In this document: positions 43,404-51,787 of the stretch, piece after piece
Layout: every line of letters begins with the position of its first letter
Position numbering within the stretch: position 1 is the stretch's first letter
NCBI GenBank assembly: GCA_964503335.1
Contig: CAZCZZ010000007.1
Coordinates: forward strand, 1-64,000
Direction: 5' to 3'
DNA from: CAZCZZ01 sp964503335
GTDB lineage: Bacteria; Verrucomicrobiota; Kiritimatiellia; CAIVKH01
DNA: 64,000 nt
Notes under the pieces: generated by a model
What the model was told of the DNA's origin: nothing
Database searches by the model: none
Seen by the model: the letters and a program-made list of their open reading frames with translations, nothing else
Translations under genes and position numbers: made by a program

Positions 43404-43624
43404 TATCCACAGCCTGTCGATCGTCGTGCGACGCGAAAATCGGCCTGTTTTTCCCGCGTAATTCGCTCTAATCCCTTTTTTTCGCACAACGATTGTTGAT
43501 AAATGCCCCCATGCCGTCCATTCGACCAGGGGGCGCGCAATCGATTCGGGGATAAGCGTTTACGCGAATTCTGCTCCAGATCTCAAAAAATCTGTTAACA
43601 GGCGATCCCTTCGTCTGTGGATAA
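43403..43624. other. Spacer with a cluster of DnaA-box-like sites
   Basis: A 237-bp gap without genes. It holds a perfect box TGTGGATAA (43616-43624), a one-mismatch box TGTTGATAA (43494-43502), a two-mismatch CGGGGATAA (43547-43555) and an inverted one-mismatch ATATCCACA (43403-43411), plus AT-rich tracts TAATCCCTTTTTTT and TCTCAAAAAATCTGTTAACA. Genes on both sides point into it, and dnaA, dnaN or gyrB are not nearby. Confidence 0.5.
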
Positions 43625-43640
43625 CTCTGGCAAGCAGAAG

Positions 43641-44846
43641 TTACGCAATGTTTTGGGACGCGGGCTTGAGGCGTTTCAGGAAACGTTCGAGGCGTAGCAT
43701 GGCCTCTTTGAGGTCATCCATCGACGTCGCATACGCGCAGCGCACGAAGCCCTCGCCGCAACTACCAAACGCCGACCCGGGAACCACGGCGACGCGCTCC
43801 TCGTCGAGAAGGCGGAGCGCGAATTCTTTCGACGACAGACCGTACGCTTTCACATTCGGGAACGCATAGAACGCGCCGAGCGGTTTGTGACAGGGAAGAC
43901 CCATGGCCGCGAACGAGTTGTGGAGGAAATTGCGGCGACGCGCGTATTCATCACGCATCTCGCTGATATCTTCCTCGGGCTTTTCGAGCGCTTCAAGGGC
44001 GGCTTCCTGGCTCGTAATGGGGGCACAGAGCATCGTGTACTGATGAATCTTCATCATCGCTTCCGTCAGTTCCGGCGGCGCGCACGTGTAACCCATGCGG
44101 AAGCCCGTCATCGCCCAGGCCTTGGAGAATCCATGGAAGAAAATCGTGCGCTCCTTCATGCCGGGCAAGGAAGCGATGCTGACGTGTTTGCTGTCGTACG
44201 TGAGTTCCGCGTAGATCTCGTCGGCGAGCACGATCAGGTCGTGCTCTCTCGCGAACGCGGCAATCTCTTCGAGATCACTCCGGCTCATGACGCCGCCGGT
44301 GGGGTTGTTCGGATAATTCAGCATCAACAGCTTGGTGCGCTTTGTGACCTTCGCCTCAAGTTGCGCGCGCGTGACCCGGAAACCGTCCTCGCCGCGCGTT
44401 TCAACGGCAACCGGTTTGCCGTATGCAAAGATGATCACAGGTCGGTAGGAGACGTAGCAGGGCTCGTGATAGAGCACTTCGTCGCCCGGTTCCAGCAGGG
44501 CGCGGACCGCGAGATCGAGCGCTTCGCTCACGCCCACGGTGATCAGAATTTCCGTCTCGGGGTCGTACTTCACGCCGAAGGTCTTGTCGACATACCCGGC
44601 CAGCGCACGGCGCAGCTCGATCAGCCCCATGTTCGATGTGTAGCTCGTGTTGCCGCGTTCGAGACCGTTGATGGCGGCTTCGCGGACATGCCAAGGCGTG
44701 TCGAAATCGGGTTCTCCGATGCCAAGGCTGATGACGTCCTTCATCGTGCTGACGATGTCGAAGAAGTCCCTGATGCCGGAGCGCGGGATGTCGCGGACGT
44801 GCGGCGCAATGCGGTTACGGAGAGACTTTGAGTCGTTCGTGCTCAT
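43641..44846 (-). CDS. Class I/II PLP-dependent aminotransferase
   Basis: 401 residues, fold-type I. The PLP lysine is in FFHGFSKAWAMTGFRMGY; other active-site motifs are ISLGIGEPDFDTP, NYPNNPTGGVMS (Asn contacting PLP), IVLADEIYAELTY (Asp pairing the pyridine N) and the C-terminal FVRCAYATS with the substrate carboxylate Arg. It is of the aspartate/aromatic aminotransferase subgroup; the amino-acid substrate is not certain. It overlaps the upstream Lrp-type gene by 32 bp, a tight pairing often seen with such enzymes. Confidence 0.92.
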   Translation of the reverse strand: MSTNDSKSLRNRIAPHVRDIPRSGIRDFFDIVSTMKDVISLGIGEPDFDTPWHVREAAINGLERGNTSYTSNMGLIELRRALAGYVDKTFGVKYDPETEILITVGVSEALDLAVRALLEPGDEVLYHEPCYVSYRPVIIFAYGKPVAVETRGEDGFRVTRAQLEAKVTKRTKLLMLNYPNNPTGGVMSRSDLEEIAAFAREHDLIVLADEIYAELTYDSKHVSIASLPGMKERTIFFHGFSKAWAMTGFRMGYTCAPPELTEAMMKIHQYTMLCAPITSQEAALEALEKPEEDISEMRDEYARRRNFLHNSFAAMGLPCHKPLGAFYAFPNVKAYGLSSKEFALRLLDEERVAVVPGSAFGSCGEGFVRCAYATSMDDLKEAMLRLERFLKRLKPASQNIA

Positions 44847-45294
44847 CGTGCTTCTCCATCAAAACGCCGTGATGTTTGTAGGTCTTCAACATGAAGTGGG
44901 TTGCCGTGGAAACCACACCTTTGATTGTGGCCAGCTTCTCGCTGACGAAGAACGCCACTTCGCGGAGGTCCCTGCCGCCCACGAAAAGCAGCAGGTCGAA
45001 GGCGCCTGACATCAGGTAGACCGATTCGACTTCCGAAAACTTGCTGATGCGATCGGCGACGTAGTTGAATCCGCCCTCGCGCTCGGGCGTCACTTTGACC
45101 TCAATCACCGCCGTTACGCGGCGAAGGTCGAGCTGGTCTTCGTTTACGACAGCCTGATAGCCGCGGATGATGCCCTTGTGTTCGTACTCGGCGATGCGTG
45201 CCTTCACGTCCTCGACGGACATGTTCAGCATCTTCGCCAGGTTCTCCGGCGTTTCGAGGGCGTTGCGCTTCAGTACTTTCAGTAGCTCATCCAT
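44815..45294 (-). CDS. Lrp/AsnC-family transcriptional regulator
   Basis: 159 residues from MDELLKVLKRNALETPENLA. An N-terminal winged helix (LAKMLNMSVEDVKARIAEYE, GIIRGYQAVVN) is followed by the RAM/ligand domain with VTAVIEVKVTPER and VYLMSGAFDLLLFVGGRDL. Lrp-type proteins bind amino acids and regulate their metabolism. AGGAGA lies about 8 nt before the ATG at 45294, which fits better than the ATG at 45300. The overlap with the aminotransferase gene suggests it controls that enzyme or shares its ligand. Confidence 0.88.
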   Translation of the reverse strand: MDELLKVLKRNALETPENLAKMLNMSVEDVKARIAEYEHKGIIRGYQAVVNEDQLDLRRVTAVIEVKVTPEREGGFNYVADRISKFSEVESVYLMSGAFDLLLFVGGRDLREVAFFVSEKLATIKGVVSTATHFMLKTYKHHGVLMEKHDEHERLKVSP

Positions 45295-45373
45295 GGACAT
45301 ATCTCCTGCAAGAGCCGAGACGTATAGCGGTACGGCGCGGATGCGCCAAGGTGATTTTCGGGGCAGGGGAGCG

Positions 45374-47335
45374 TCAGGTTGTCGCTTCGCCCTGCACCGC
45401 AAGGGGTTCGAAGATCTCGACCTCGTCGGTGCGTCCGCGAACGACCACGGAGGCGATGCGACGGGTTGAAATGCAGTGCGCCACGCGATCCCTGGTCGCC
45501 TTGCTGATCAGGATCGATGTCCCGTAAGTCTTGTTCAGCGGCTCAAGGCGTGCGGCGACGTTCACGGCATCACCCAGCACCGTGTATTGAAATCGCTGGT
45601 TGGACCCCATGTTGCCGGCCACGACCTTGCCGCTGTTGATACCGATGCGTAGCCGGACCTCGACCCCGTAACGATCCCGCCAGCTCCTTGTATGCCCTTC
45701 CATGGCGCTCATGATTTCCAAGGCTGCGCGGCAGGCGCGTTCGGCGTGGTCGGACGCAGGTCGGGGCACGCCCCATTCCGCCATCACCATGTCGCCGACG
45801 TACTTGTCCACATAGCCGCCCCAGCGAAGGATGATCTCCGTGATGACGCTCAGGTACTCGTTCGTGAGCAGCGTGAGGTTCCGCGGATCGAGCGTTTCCG
45901 CGATGTGGCTGAAACCGGTGACGTCGGCGAAAAGGATCGAGACCTCCGCCTCTTCTCCCGCCGTGTGCAGATCCGCCGCATGTTCCTCAAGATAGGTGAG
46001 CACATCCGGCGACACCATCGCGCCGAAGGTTTCCCTGATCCACGCTTCCCTTCGTTCGCGCTGTGCGTAGCGGATGGTGGTCAGCACGGGGAAAATGAGC
46101 AGACCCGCCACGGCGGCATGAACCGGGAGAAAGAGGATGCCGCGATCGCGAAACAGGTTCTCGGAGAGCACCACAAGCGCAAGGATAAGAACCAGCGTGA
46201 CGGCGAAACTTCCCCAGGAGCTTAGCCGGATCGCAGCCAGTGTCGCCAGGCCACCAAACAGGATGATGGCCAGAAACTCGGCGATGCGCATATCCAGCGA
46301 ATGTTGGAGCGCGTCCCCGCTGAGCAGATTGTCCACGACATTGGCCTGGATCTCGACGCCCGAGGTATCGCGAGCGATCGGCGTCGCCCGCAAGTCGCGC
46401 AGCCCGGCGGCGGATGTGCCGATGAATACGATCCGGCCACGTAGCGCGTCACCGGCCAGGGTCTCGTTCAAGACATCGGCCGCAGAGAAGCGGGGATACG
46501 ACGAGCCGGGAACGGATTTACGGAAATTGATCGTCAGTCTTCCGCCGGAATCCGTCGGGACAAGGTCCTCGCCGATGCGCACACCCGTGATGCCCCTCTC
46601 GTCATGCTCTATGAGCACGTGGTCGACGCCCTTCTGCAAGCGGACGGCCTCCAGGGCGAGGGATGGAACGAAGCGATCATCCGGAAGCAGCCACACCAAG
46701 GGTGTGCGACGAACGATGCTATCGAAGTCGGGCAGGGTGTTGATGAAAGCCTCCGACTTGGCCGCGCTGGCCAGCGCGGGAATGGATACCGTGGCGGCGA
46801 GAGCACGGGGCACCTGTCGTGAAGGATCGCCGTGACCTCGCGTGATAACCGATGACGATCGCGGAAATCCACGCTTTCCTTCGGGCGCTTCATTTGGCGT
46901 GAGCTGCATGAAACAGCCGAGGATGGATTGCGACTCCTTCAAGGCCGTCGCGAAAAGCGTATCGAAATCTCGAAGGTGCTCTGCGGTCTCGTCAATCGGG
47001 AATCCCGAACCAAAGCGACGTTGAAGTCCCGCATTCAGGGTGGCCGGAGATGAGCGGTCGGATTCCGGGAACATGACATCGAACGCGATGACTTTCGCTC
47101 CGGCCTGATCCAGTTTCCGCGTCAGATCCGCGAGCACGTAGCGCGGCCATGGCCACTGGCCCTCCTGCGCGAGGCTGGCCTCGTCGATGTCCACGATGGC
47201 GATGAGATCGGATTGCGGGGGCTTCGCGTGGCGCTGCAGCAGGAAATCGTGCGCGACCAACTCAAGGCGCTGCGAATACAGCGCGCAGCTTATGAAAGTG
47301 AGAACCGCGCCTGCGATGACGACGGATTTCGTCAT
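45374..47335 (-). CDS. CHASE2-domain class III adenylate cyclase
   Basis: 653 residues. A first membrane helix (about 5-18) and a large extracytoplasmic CHASE2 domain with DLIAIVDIDEASLAQEGQWP, KVIAFDVMFPESDRSS and GRIVFIGTSAAGLRDL are followed by three membrane helices (about 340-410). The catalytic domain has the metal Asp residues in ILFADVTGFSHI and KYVGDMVMAEWG, and the transition-state Asn and Arg in AVNVAARLEPL. The Lys of DKYVGD fits ATP rather than GTP. It makes cAMP in response to a periplasmic signal. It starts 7 bp after the FecR gene, third in a Slam-like, FecR, cyclase operon. Confidence 0.92.
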   Translation of the reverse strand: MTKSVVIAGAVLTFISCALYSQRLELVAHDFLLQRHAKPPQSDLIAIVDIDEASLAQEGQWPWPRYVLADLTRKLDQAGAKVIAFDVMFPESDRSSPATLNAGLQRRFGSGFPIDETAEHLRDFDTLFATALKESQSILGCFMQLTPNEAPEGKRGFPRSSSVITRGHGDPSRQVPRALAATVSIPALASAAKSEAFINTLPDFDSIVRRTPLVWLLPDDRFVPSLALEAVRLQKGVDHVLIEHDERGITGVRIGEDLVPTDSGGRLTINFRKSVPGSSYPRFSAADVLNETLAGDALRGRIVFIGTSAAGLRDLRATPIARDTSGVEIQANVVDNLLSGDALQHSLDMRIAEFLAIILFGGLATLAAIRLSSWGSFAVTLVLILALVVLSENLFRDRGILFLPVHAAVAGLLIFPVLTTIRYAQRERREAWIRETFGAMVSPDVLTYLEEHAADLHTAGEEAEVSILFADVTGFSHIAETLDPRNLTLLTNEYLSVITEIILRWGGYVDKYVGDMVMAEWGVPRPASDHAERACRAALEIMSAMEGHTRSWRDRYGVEVRLRIGINSGKVVAGNMGSNQRFQYTVLGDAVNVAARLEPLNKTYGTSILISKATRDRVAHCISTRRIASVVVRGRTDEVEIFEPLAVQGEATT

Positions 47336-47342
47336 GCGTCAC

Positions 47343-49133
47343 TTAGAAATCCGCGCCTCCGGCGCCGGCGACCCGGGTACCGTCAGCGTGATCGAATCCG
47401 AACTTCACTACAGCGCCGCTGACCGGCTTGAGCAGACCGCCATTTCCTGTCAGACGTCCCTCCACTTCCGACCTCGTAAGCGTTCCCTGGCTGTAGCCCT
47501 TGCTAAAAGCCTGCAGGGCATAGGAAGACGGTGCGCCAGTCAGCCGGCCGAGCGAGTCGATGCCGCCCGCATCGACGGCGAAGTTGAGCGTGCTTCCACC
47601 GCCACTCATGTTGAACGCTCCCTTCCAGCCCTGGCTGCTGAGCAGGCCACCGATCGTTACATTCAGTGTCGCCGTGCCCTGCATGACGCTGCGCTGGCTG
47701 CCGGAGACGACGACGGCACCCGCGGGTCCTGTTCCGGTCAGCTTCCGCTGCACGAGGCCGTTGATCAGTGACGCAATCAAGCCCTGATCGAGGAAGTTGC
47801 CCTGGATCGCTGCTCCGGCATCGTACGTCTTCACTTCCTCGCCATTGACGAGGTCGATTTTCTCCTGCTCCCACACGCCCCAGGACCAGTCTGTTCCGTT
47901 CCCGCGAAGTTTTACATCGATGGGTTTGAGGATGGGGTAGGTCGTGCCGGATCCCGACCCAGAACCGCTTCCTGAGCCAGAGCCTGAAGAATCGGACGTG
48001 TCTTCCGGCTCCGGCGTGACCACAACTTGGTCCTCAGCATCCTCGATCAGGTCATCAACAAGCTCGGTCAACTCGTCCTCGCTTGGGCCGGATTGATTCG
48101 CTGTTTCGGTAATCGGATCGACGACGGTTGTCGCGGGCTCGTTAATCGTTTGCACCGAGGTGGGGAGCGCCTGTGTCTCCTTCACGGCCGGAGTGGTCGT
48201 GGTGGTCTCGATGACGGGGGAATTGGGGACAGAACTTCCGGTGAGCGATGTGGGCCTTGTCGTGGAACTGCTGGTTGTCGTGACGGGCGTGCTTTCCGTG
48301 CCCGACGTTGTGTTTCGGGCTGTCGGCTGCGTGCTTGTGGACGATGTATCGGAACTTGTCGCTGCGGGCGTCTCTGTTTCTGACGCAACGCTCGTCTTCT
48401 CCTGGCGCGCTGCTTTTGTTTTCGCCTCTTCGCTTTCGTCCGAAGCCTCCGGTGCCGTGGTTTCCTGTTCAGCGGTTGCTGGCGCGGGTGCTTCATCCTC
48501 TGTAGTAACCGTCGTCTCAAGCAGCTTCCGGCGTTCGAGTTCAGTCAGTGGGCGAATGGCGAGCCGTCCGGTCCTGCTGATGGATACCACCTGGCCGTCG
48601 TCGGTAACTTCCATGGTAGGCCGGTCACCATGGTCAGACTGCACCACGACGCGATCTGCTGTGTGGAGGGCAAGGATGTAGATTTCATCCTGGTCACCCG
48701 CGAGAGAGAATCCCAGGTCACAGCCGCGAATGCCGATCGTGCCGTAGGTCGTCTTGACCTCGAATCGTTCCGGACTGATCTTCGTAATCTGATCGGTGAC
48801 GAACCGGAACACGCCGCGGATGAGGCGAAACTTCGCCTCGCTCTGTTCCGGTTTGCCTTCGGCGAAGGCATATCGCGCAACAACCATCTCGCTTTCGGGC
48901 CCCTGTCCGATCATGGAGTTGTCGATCATCTGAATCCGCACGCTGGATTCGGGGCCCGTCTTCACGGTGTCATCGACAAACACAGCTGCGGCGACCGCAA
49001 GGTCACGCGAGCCCGCGGCGGGGCGTTGAGCCGTCACATCGCCGCGGCGTTCCTTCACGCTGCCGGCGACCCGATCCTCGCCATGCGCGAGCAACGCGCC
49101 GGACATGATCATGCACGCGATGAGTCTTTTCAT
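47343..49133 (-). CDS. FecR-domain secreted protein with C-terminal Gly-rich beta-barrel-like domain
   Basis: 596 residues. Signal peptide MKRLIACMIMSGALLAHG. FecR domain at about 25-165: VDDTVKTGPESSVRIQMIDN and FEVKTTYGTIGIRGCDLGFS. A long Thr/Ser/Glu linker (about 195-385) ends in an SG repeat (GSGSGSGSGSG). The last 200 residues (SWGVWEQ, GTATLNVTIGGLLSSQGWKG, TLNFAVDAGGIDSLGRLTG, VVKFGFDHADG) have the pattern of small surface lipoprotein barrels related to the TbpB/Slam-substrate fold; that assignment is tentative. AGGAG lies 5 nt before the ATG. Flanked by a Slam-like gene (8 bp) and the cyclase gene (7 bp). Confidence 0.75.
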   Translation of the reverse strand: MKRLIACMIMSGALLAHGEDRVAGSVKERRGDVTAQRPAAGSRDLAVAAAVFVDDTVKTGPESSVRIQMIDNSMIGQGPESEMVVARYAFAEGKPEQSEAKFRLIRGVFRFVTDQITKISPERFEVKTTYGTIGIRGCDLGFSLAGDQDEIYILALHTADRVVVQSDHGDRPTMEVTDDGQVVSISRTGRLAIRPLTELERRKLLETTVTTEDEAPAPATAEQETTAPEASDESEEAKTKAARQEKTSVASETETPAATSSDTSSTSTQPTARNTTSGTESTPVTTTSSSTTRPTSLTGSSVPNSPVIETTTTTPAVKETQALPTSVQTINEPATTVVDPITETANQSGPSEDELTELVDDLIEDAEDQVVVTPEPEDTSDSSGSGSGSGSGSGSGTTYPILKPIDVKLRGNGTDWSWGVWEQEKIDLVNGEEVKTYDAGAAIQGNFLDQGLIASLINGLVQRKLTGTGPAGAVVVSGSQRSVMQGTATLNVTIGGLLSSQGWKGAFNMSGGGSTLNFAVDAGGIDSLGRLTGAPSSYALQAFSKGYSQGTLTRSEVEGRLTGNGGLLKPVSGAVVKFGFDHADGTRVAGAGGADF

Positions 49134-49141
49134 AGGAACTC

Positions 49142-50467
49142 CTACCACTGCCCTTGCACCCCTGCGGACCAGAAATTGCGCTCGTAATCGTACAAGTCGA
49201 ACGAAGAGGAGTTCTTCGTGAACTCGTAGGCCAGGAACAAGGCGAGGCGTTGCGAAATTGCCTTCTGCAGTTCCGCGCCCGTGCTGAACTCGCGATCGTC
49301 ACGGTCTTCGGGCGCGAGCGGCTCCCGGTCGTCGTACCACTCGCCTCGCAGCCGCGCATACACCATCGCCTGAATGTCCCACGGCAGGAGTTGCTGCACA
49401 TCGACAGATGCTTCGCCGCCGCCGTTGCTGTATGCGTCGTCGTCCGCATCTTCGCGGAAGAGGGCAAGGGACGCGCCGGCTGTCCGGCTGGCACCCCAGG
49501 CCTTGCGCAGGGTCTGGAGGAGCTCCGTGTAGAGGGCATCGAGGTTGTCCGCTTCATCGTAATCCCTGTACTCAACCCGGAGCGCAGTGCCCGCAGAGGC
49601 CGTGTCGCCTACAGCCCATTCGCCCGAAGGTTGAAGCCCGGCGATGATCGCGAGCGGTTCGTGGCCCTGCCGCACATAGTCGACCCTTACCGGCACCGTG
49701 ATGATCCGACGCTCGCTGACGTGGCGTGGTGCCGCTTGGAAGCTGAGGTAAGCGGTCTCGAAATCCGTCACACGCTCGAGCCAGGTCTGGTAGTACAGCC
49801 CCGAGAGGAGCGCCTGCCACCCTCCGGAAGGCTGCGGGTCGTACAGTGTCGCGACCTGCATCTGGGCGAAGAGCCCGGCGGACGATTGGGGTTGGCTCGA
49901 CGAGTCCACGCTCAGCTCCTCGATGCTGGCCGACAGGACGTCGACAGGACGGATGCGGACTCGTTCCGAGACGGGCCCGAAGTTCACGTTGTCATCGTGC
50001 GTGCCGCCCACGCGGACACCCAAGGAACTCTGCCATGGAGAGCGCTGTGCCTTGATCGCGTCGAGATACGTGTCGATGTTGGCGACGACGGAAGGGGGAG
50101 GGCCGGAGCGACGCACGGCTTCAAACTCCGTGGCGGACTCTTTCAGTGCGCCCATCGTGTACAAGGCGCGGGCGAGTTCAAGGCGCGCACGCTCGTTGGA
50201 CGGGTCCAGTTCCAGGACATGCCGGAACAACTCGACAGCGGATGGCGTTTCACCCGCTTGAGCGGCCATCAGTCCCAGTTCCAGGTACTTGCCTGCCAAG
50301 AGGCGGTCGACCTTGCCCGAGGCATCCTCAAGTTTGCCCTTCTGAATCAGGTCCCGGATCTCCACCAGTACTTCCCGGTCTCCACTCTTCGCGGGCGCCC
50401 CGGTATCTGCACATGCCCAGCCCGCCAGCACGGCGAATAGGGACAGAGCGACCCTGTAAGTCGACAT
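49142..50467 (-). CDS. TPR plus outer-membrane beta-barrel protein (Slam/DUF560-like)
   Basis: 441 residues. Signal peptide from MSTYRVALSLFAVLAGWACA. Residues about 25-155 are TPR helices (LELGLMAAQAGETPSAVELF, NERARLELARALYTMGALKE). From about 160 the sequence alternates as beta strands: SSLGVRVGGTHDDNVNFGPV is the kind of opening seen in surface lipoprotein assembly modifiers, and the protein ends with YERNFWSAGVQGQW, a terminal aromatic typical of outer-membrane barrels. Slam proteins move lipoproteins to the cell surface. The next gene encodes a possible substrate. The ATG at 50467 has GGGGG upstream and lies about 25 nt after the -24/-12 promoter start site. Confidence 0.62.
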   Translation of the reverse strand: MSTYRVALSLFAVLAGWACADTGAPAKSGDREVLVEIRDLIQKGKLEDASGKVDRLLAGKYLELGLMAAQAGETPSAVELFRHVLELDPSNERARLELARALYTMGALKESATEFEAVRRSGPPPSVVANIDTYLDAIKAQRSPWQSSLGVRVGGTHDDNVNFGPVSERVRIRPVDVLSASIEELSVDSSSQPQSSAGLFAQMQVATLYDPQPSGGWQALLSGLYYQTWLERVTDFETAYLSFQAAPRHVSERRIITVPVRVDYVRQGHEPLAIIAGLQPSGEWAVGDTASAGTALRVEYRDYDEADNLDALYTELLQTLRKAWGASRTAGASLALFREDADDDAYSNGGGEASVDVQQLLPWDIQAMVYARLRGEWYDDREPLAPEDRDDREFSTGAELQKAISQRLALFLAYEFTKNSSSFDLYDYERNFWSAGVQGQW

Positions 50468-50502
50468 TAGAGAACCCCCTTCACGCATATCGCCTCCTAT
50501 AC

Positions 50503-50518
50503 TGCAAGTGGCATGCCA
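50503..50518 (-). promoter_or_regulatory. Sigma-54-type -24/-12 promoter of the Slam-like/FecR/cyclase operon
   Basis: On the minus strand TGGCATGCCACTTGCA keeps TGGCA, TTGCA, and the invariant GG (50516-50517) and GC (50504-50505) 10 nt apart. The expected start near 50492 leaves a 25-nt leader to the ATG. Confidence 0.6.
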
Positions 50519-50544
50519 CCCTCCCGCACTGTGGGGGGTTCCTC

Positions 50545-50561
50545 TTGGCATGCCCTCTGCT
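50545..50561 (+). promoter_or_regulatory. Sigma-54-type -24/-12 promoter of the PAS kinase/CHASE2 kinase/LysM-FecR operon
   Basis: TTGGCATGCCCTCTGCT with GG at 50547-50548 and GC at 50559-50560, 10 nt apart. The palindrome GGCATGCC occurs here and in the opposite element 37 bp away. The expected start near 50572 leaves a leader of about 9 nt. Confidence 0.55.
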
Positions 50562-50580
50562 ACCCGATATCCGGGCAATC

Positions 50581-51750
50581 ATGTCGAAAACGGATATCCA
50601 TTCTCCAACATCGCGCGGCACGCTCCGCATCGGTGATCGAACGATCGCCACGGATGATGTCTTCCGCATCGTTATCGACCACTTTCCGGACATTGTCCAC
50701 TCCGTGGATGCGGAGGGCAAAATCGTATTCACCAACCGTCAGGCAGAGAAACTCCTTGGGTATACGCGGGATGAGCTGGTCGGCATGCCGGTGAAGAACA
50801 TCTATGCCGATGACATTGTCGCCGCCATGGAGAAGGGGTTCAAGGCGCTCCAGCAGAAGGGTGAGAAGACCGTCGAAAGCGCGTTGAAAGACCGCTATGG
50901 GAACAGGATTCCCGTGGAAATCCGGTCCTTTGCCATCTACGACGATGCCGGAAGCTTCCTGCGCACGTTCTCGATTCTGCGCGATATCAGGGCTGTAAAG
51001 GAGCTCCAGGACGGCCTGGTCCACGCCGAAAGACTGGCCGCCATCGGCGAGCTTTCCGCGGGCATCGTGCACGATATCAACAATCCGCTGACTGTCATCG
51101 CGGGCTATACCGCCATGATCCGGGATGAGCTGGCAGGACACAAATCAGGCGAGCCCTGTGACCTTGCGGCGTTGGATACCATGATGGCCGATGTTCAGAG
51201 GGCTACGCAGTCCCTGGAGAAACTCGTCGGTCACCTGCGCGAATTCTCACGTCAGGTCAAAGAGGATCCCCGACCGTTCGATATCGCGAAATGTGTCGGT
51301 GAAGCCCTGTTCCTGCTCCAGAACAAGCTTCGCAAAGTGGGCGTAACCGTATCTAACAATGTTCAAGAACGTACACATTACGCCTTGGGCGAGCCGAACC
51401 ATCTGGAGCAGGTCTTCGCGAACATCATCTCCAATGCCTGTGACGCCATGGAAGGGCGGGAGCAGCGCTGTATCACGGTCCGCATGAAGACCATCGAGCG
51501 CGATGGCGACCCGTTCTGGCAATGCGACGTCGCGGACACGGGGTGCGGGATTCCCGAGCCGGTCTTGAAGCAGATGTTTACCCCGTTCTTTACAACAAAG
51601 CCGAAGGGCAAGGGAACGGGCCTCGGCCTTTCCATCTCCCGCGCGATCATCCGCGATCACAACGGCGATATCATGGTCCAGTCCGAGCAGGGTCGGGGCA
51701 CTGTCTTTTCCATCATCCTTCCCGCGATTCCTCCTCCACCACCCGGCTAG
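50581..51750 (+). CDS. PAS-domain histidine kinase, soluble
   Basis: 389 residues, no membrane segment. PAS domain at about 30-150 (HFPDIVHSVDAEGKIVFTNR, KLLGYTRDELVGMPVKNIYA). Kinase core with phospho-acceptor in LSAGIVHDINNPLTVIAGY, N box NIISNACDAMEGRE, G1 VADTGCGIPEPVLKQMF and G2 GKGTGLGLSISRAII. An NtrB/ZraS-like core that fits a sigma-54 activator as partner, though none is encoded nearby. The ORF is open upstream, but the promoter and divergent gene limit it to the ATG at 50581. A Pro stretch ends the protein. Confidence 0.9.
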   Translation: MSKTDIHSPTSRGTLRIGDRTIATDDVFRIVIDHFPDIVHSVDAEGKIVFTNRQAEKLLGYTRDELVGMPVKNIYADDIVAAMEKGFKALQQKGEKTVESALKDRYGNRIPVEIRSFAIYDDAGSFLRTFSILRDIRAVKELQDGLVHAERLAAIGELSAGIVHDINNPLTVIAGYTAMIRDELAGHKSGEPCDLAALDTMMADVQRATQSLEKLVGHLREFSRQVKEDPRPFDIAKCVGEALFLLQNKLRKVGVTVSNNVQERTHYALGEPNHLEQVFANIISNACDAMEGREQRCITVRMKTIERDGDPFWQCDVADTGCGIPEPVLKQMFTPFFTTKPKGKGTGLGLSISRAIIRDHNGDIMVQSEQGRGTVFSIILPAIPPPPPG

Positions 51751-51787
51751 TTTCCGCTAGGATGAGCCCCGTGTTGCGCTCAATGCC

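Noticed and set aside
43403..43624. Firm call of oriC
   Set aside because: DnaA boxes are present, but the flanking genes converge on the gap and no replication genes are near; left as a candidate only.
49154..50440. Plus-strand ORF of 428 codons
   Set aside because: Mirror of the Slam-like gene; no start signal and no protein motif.
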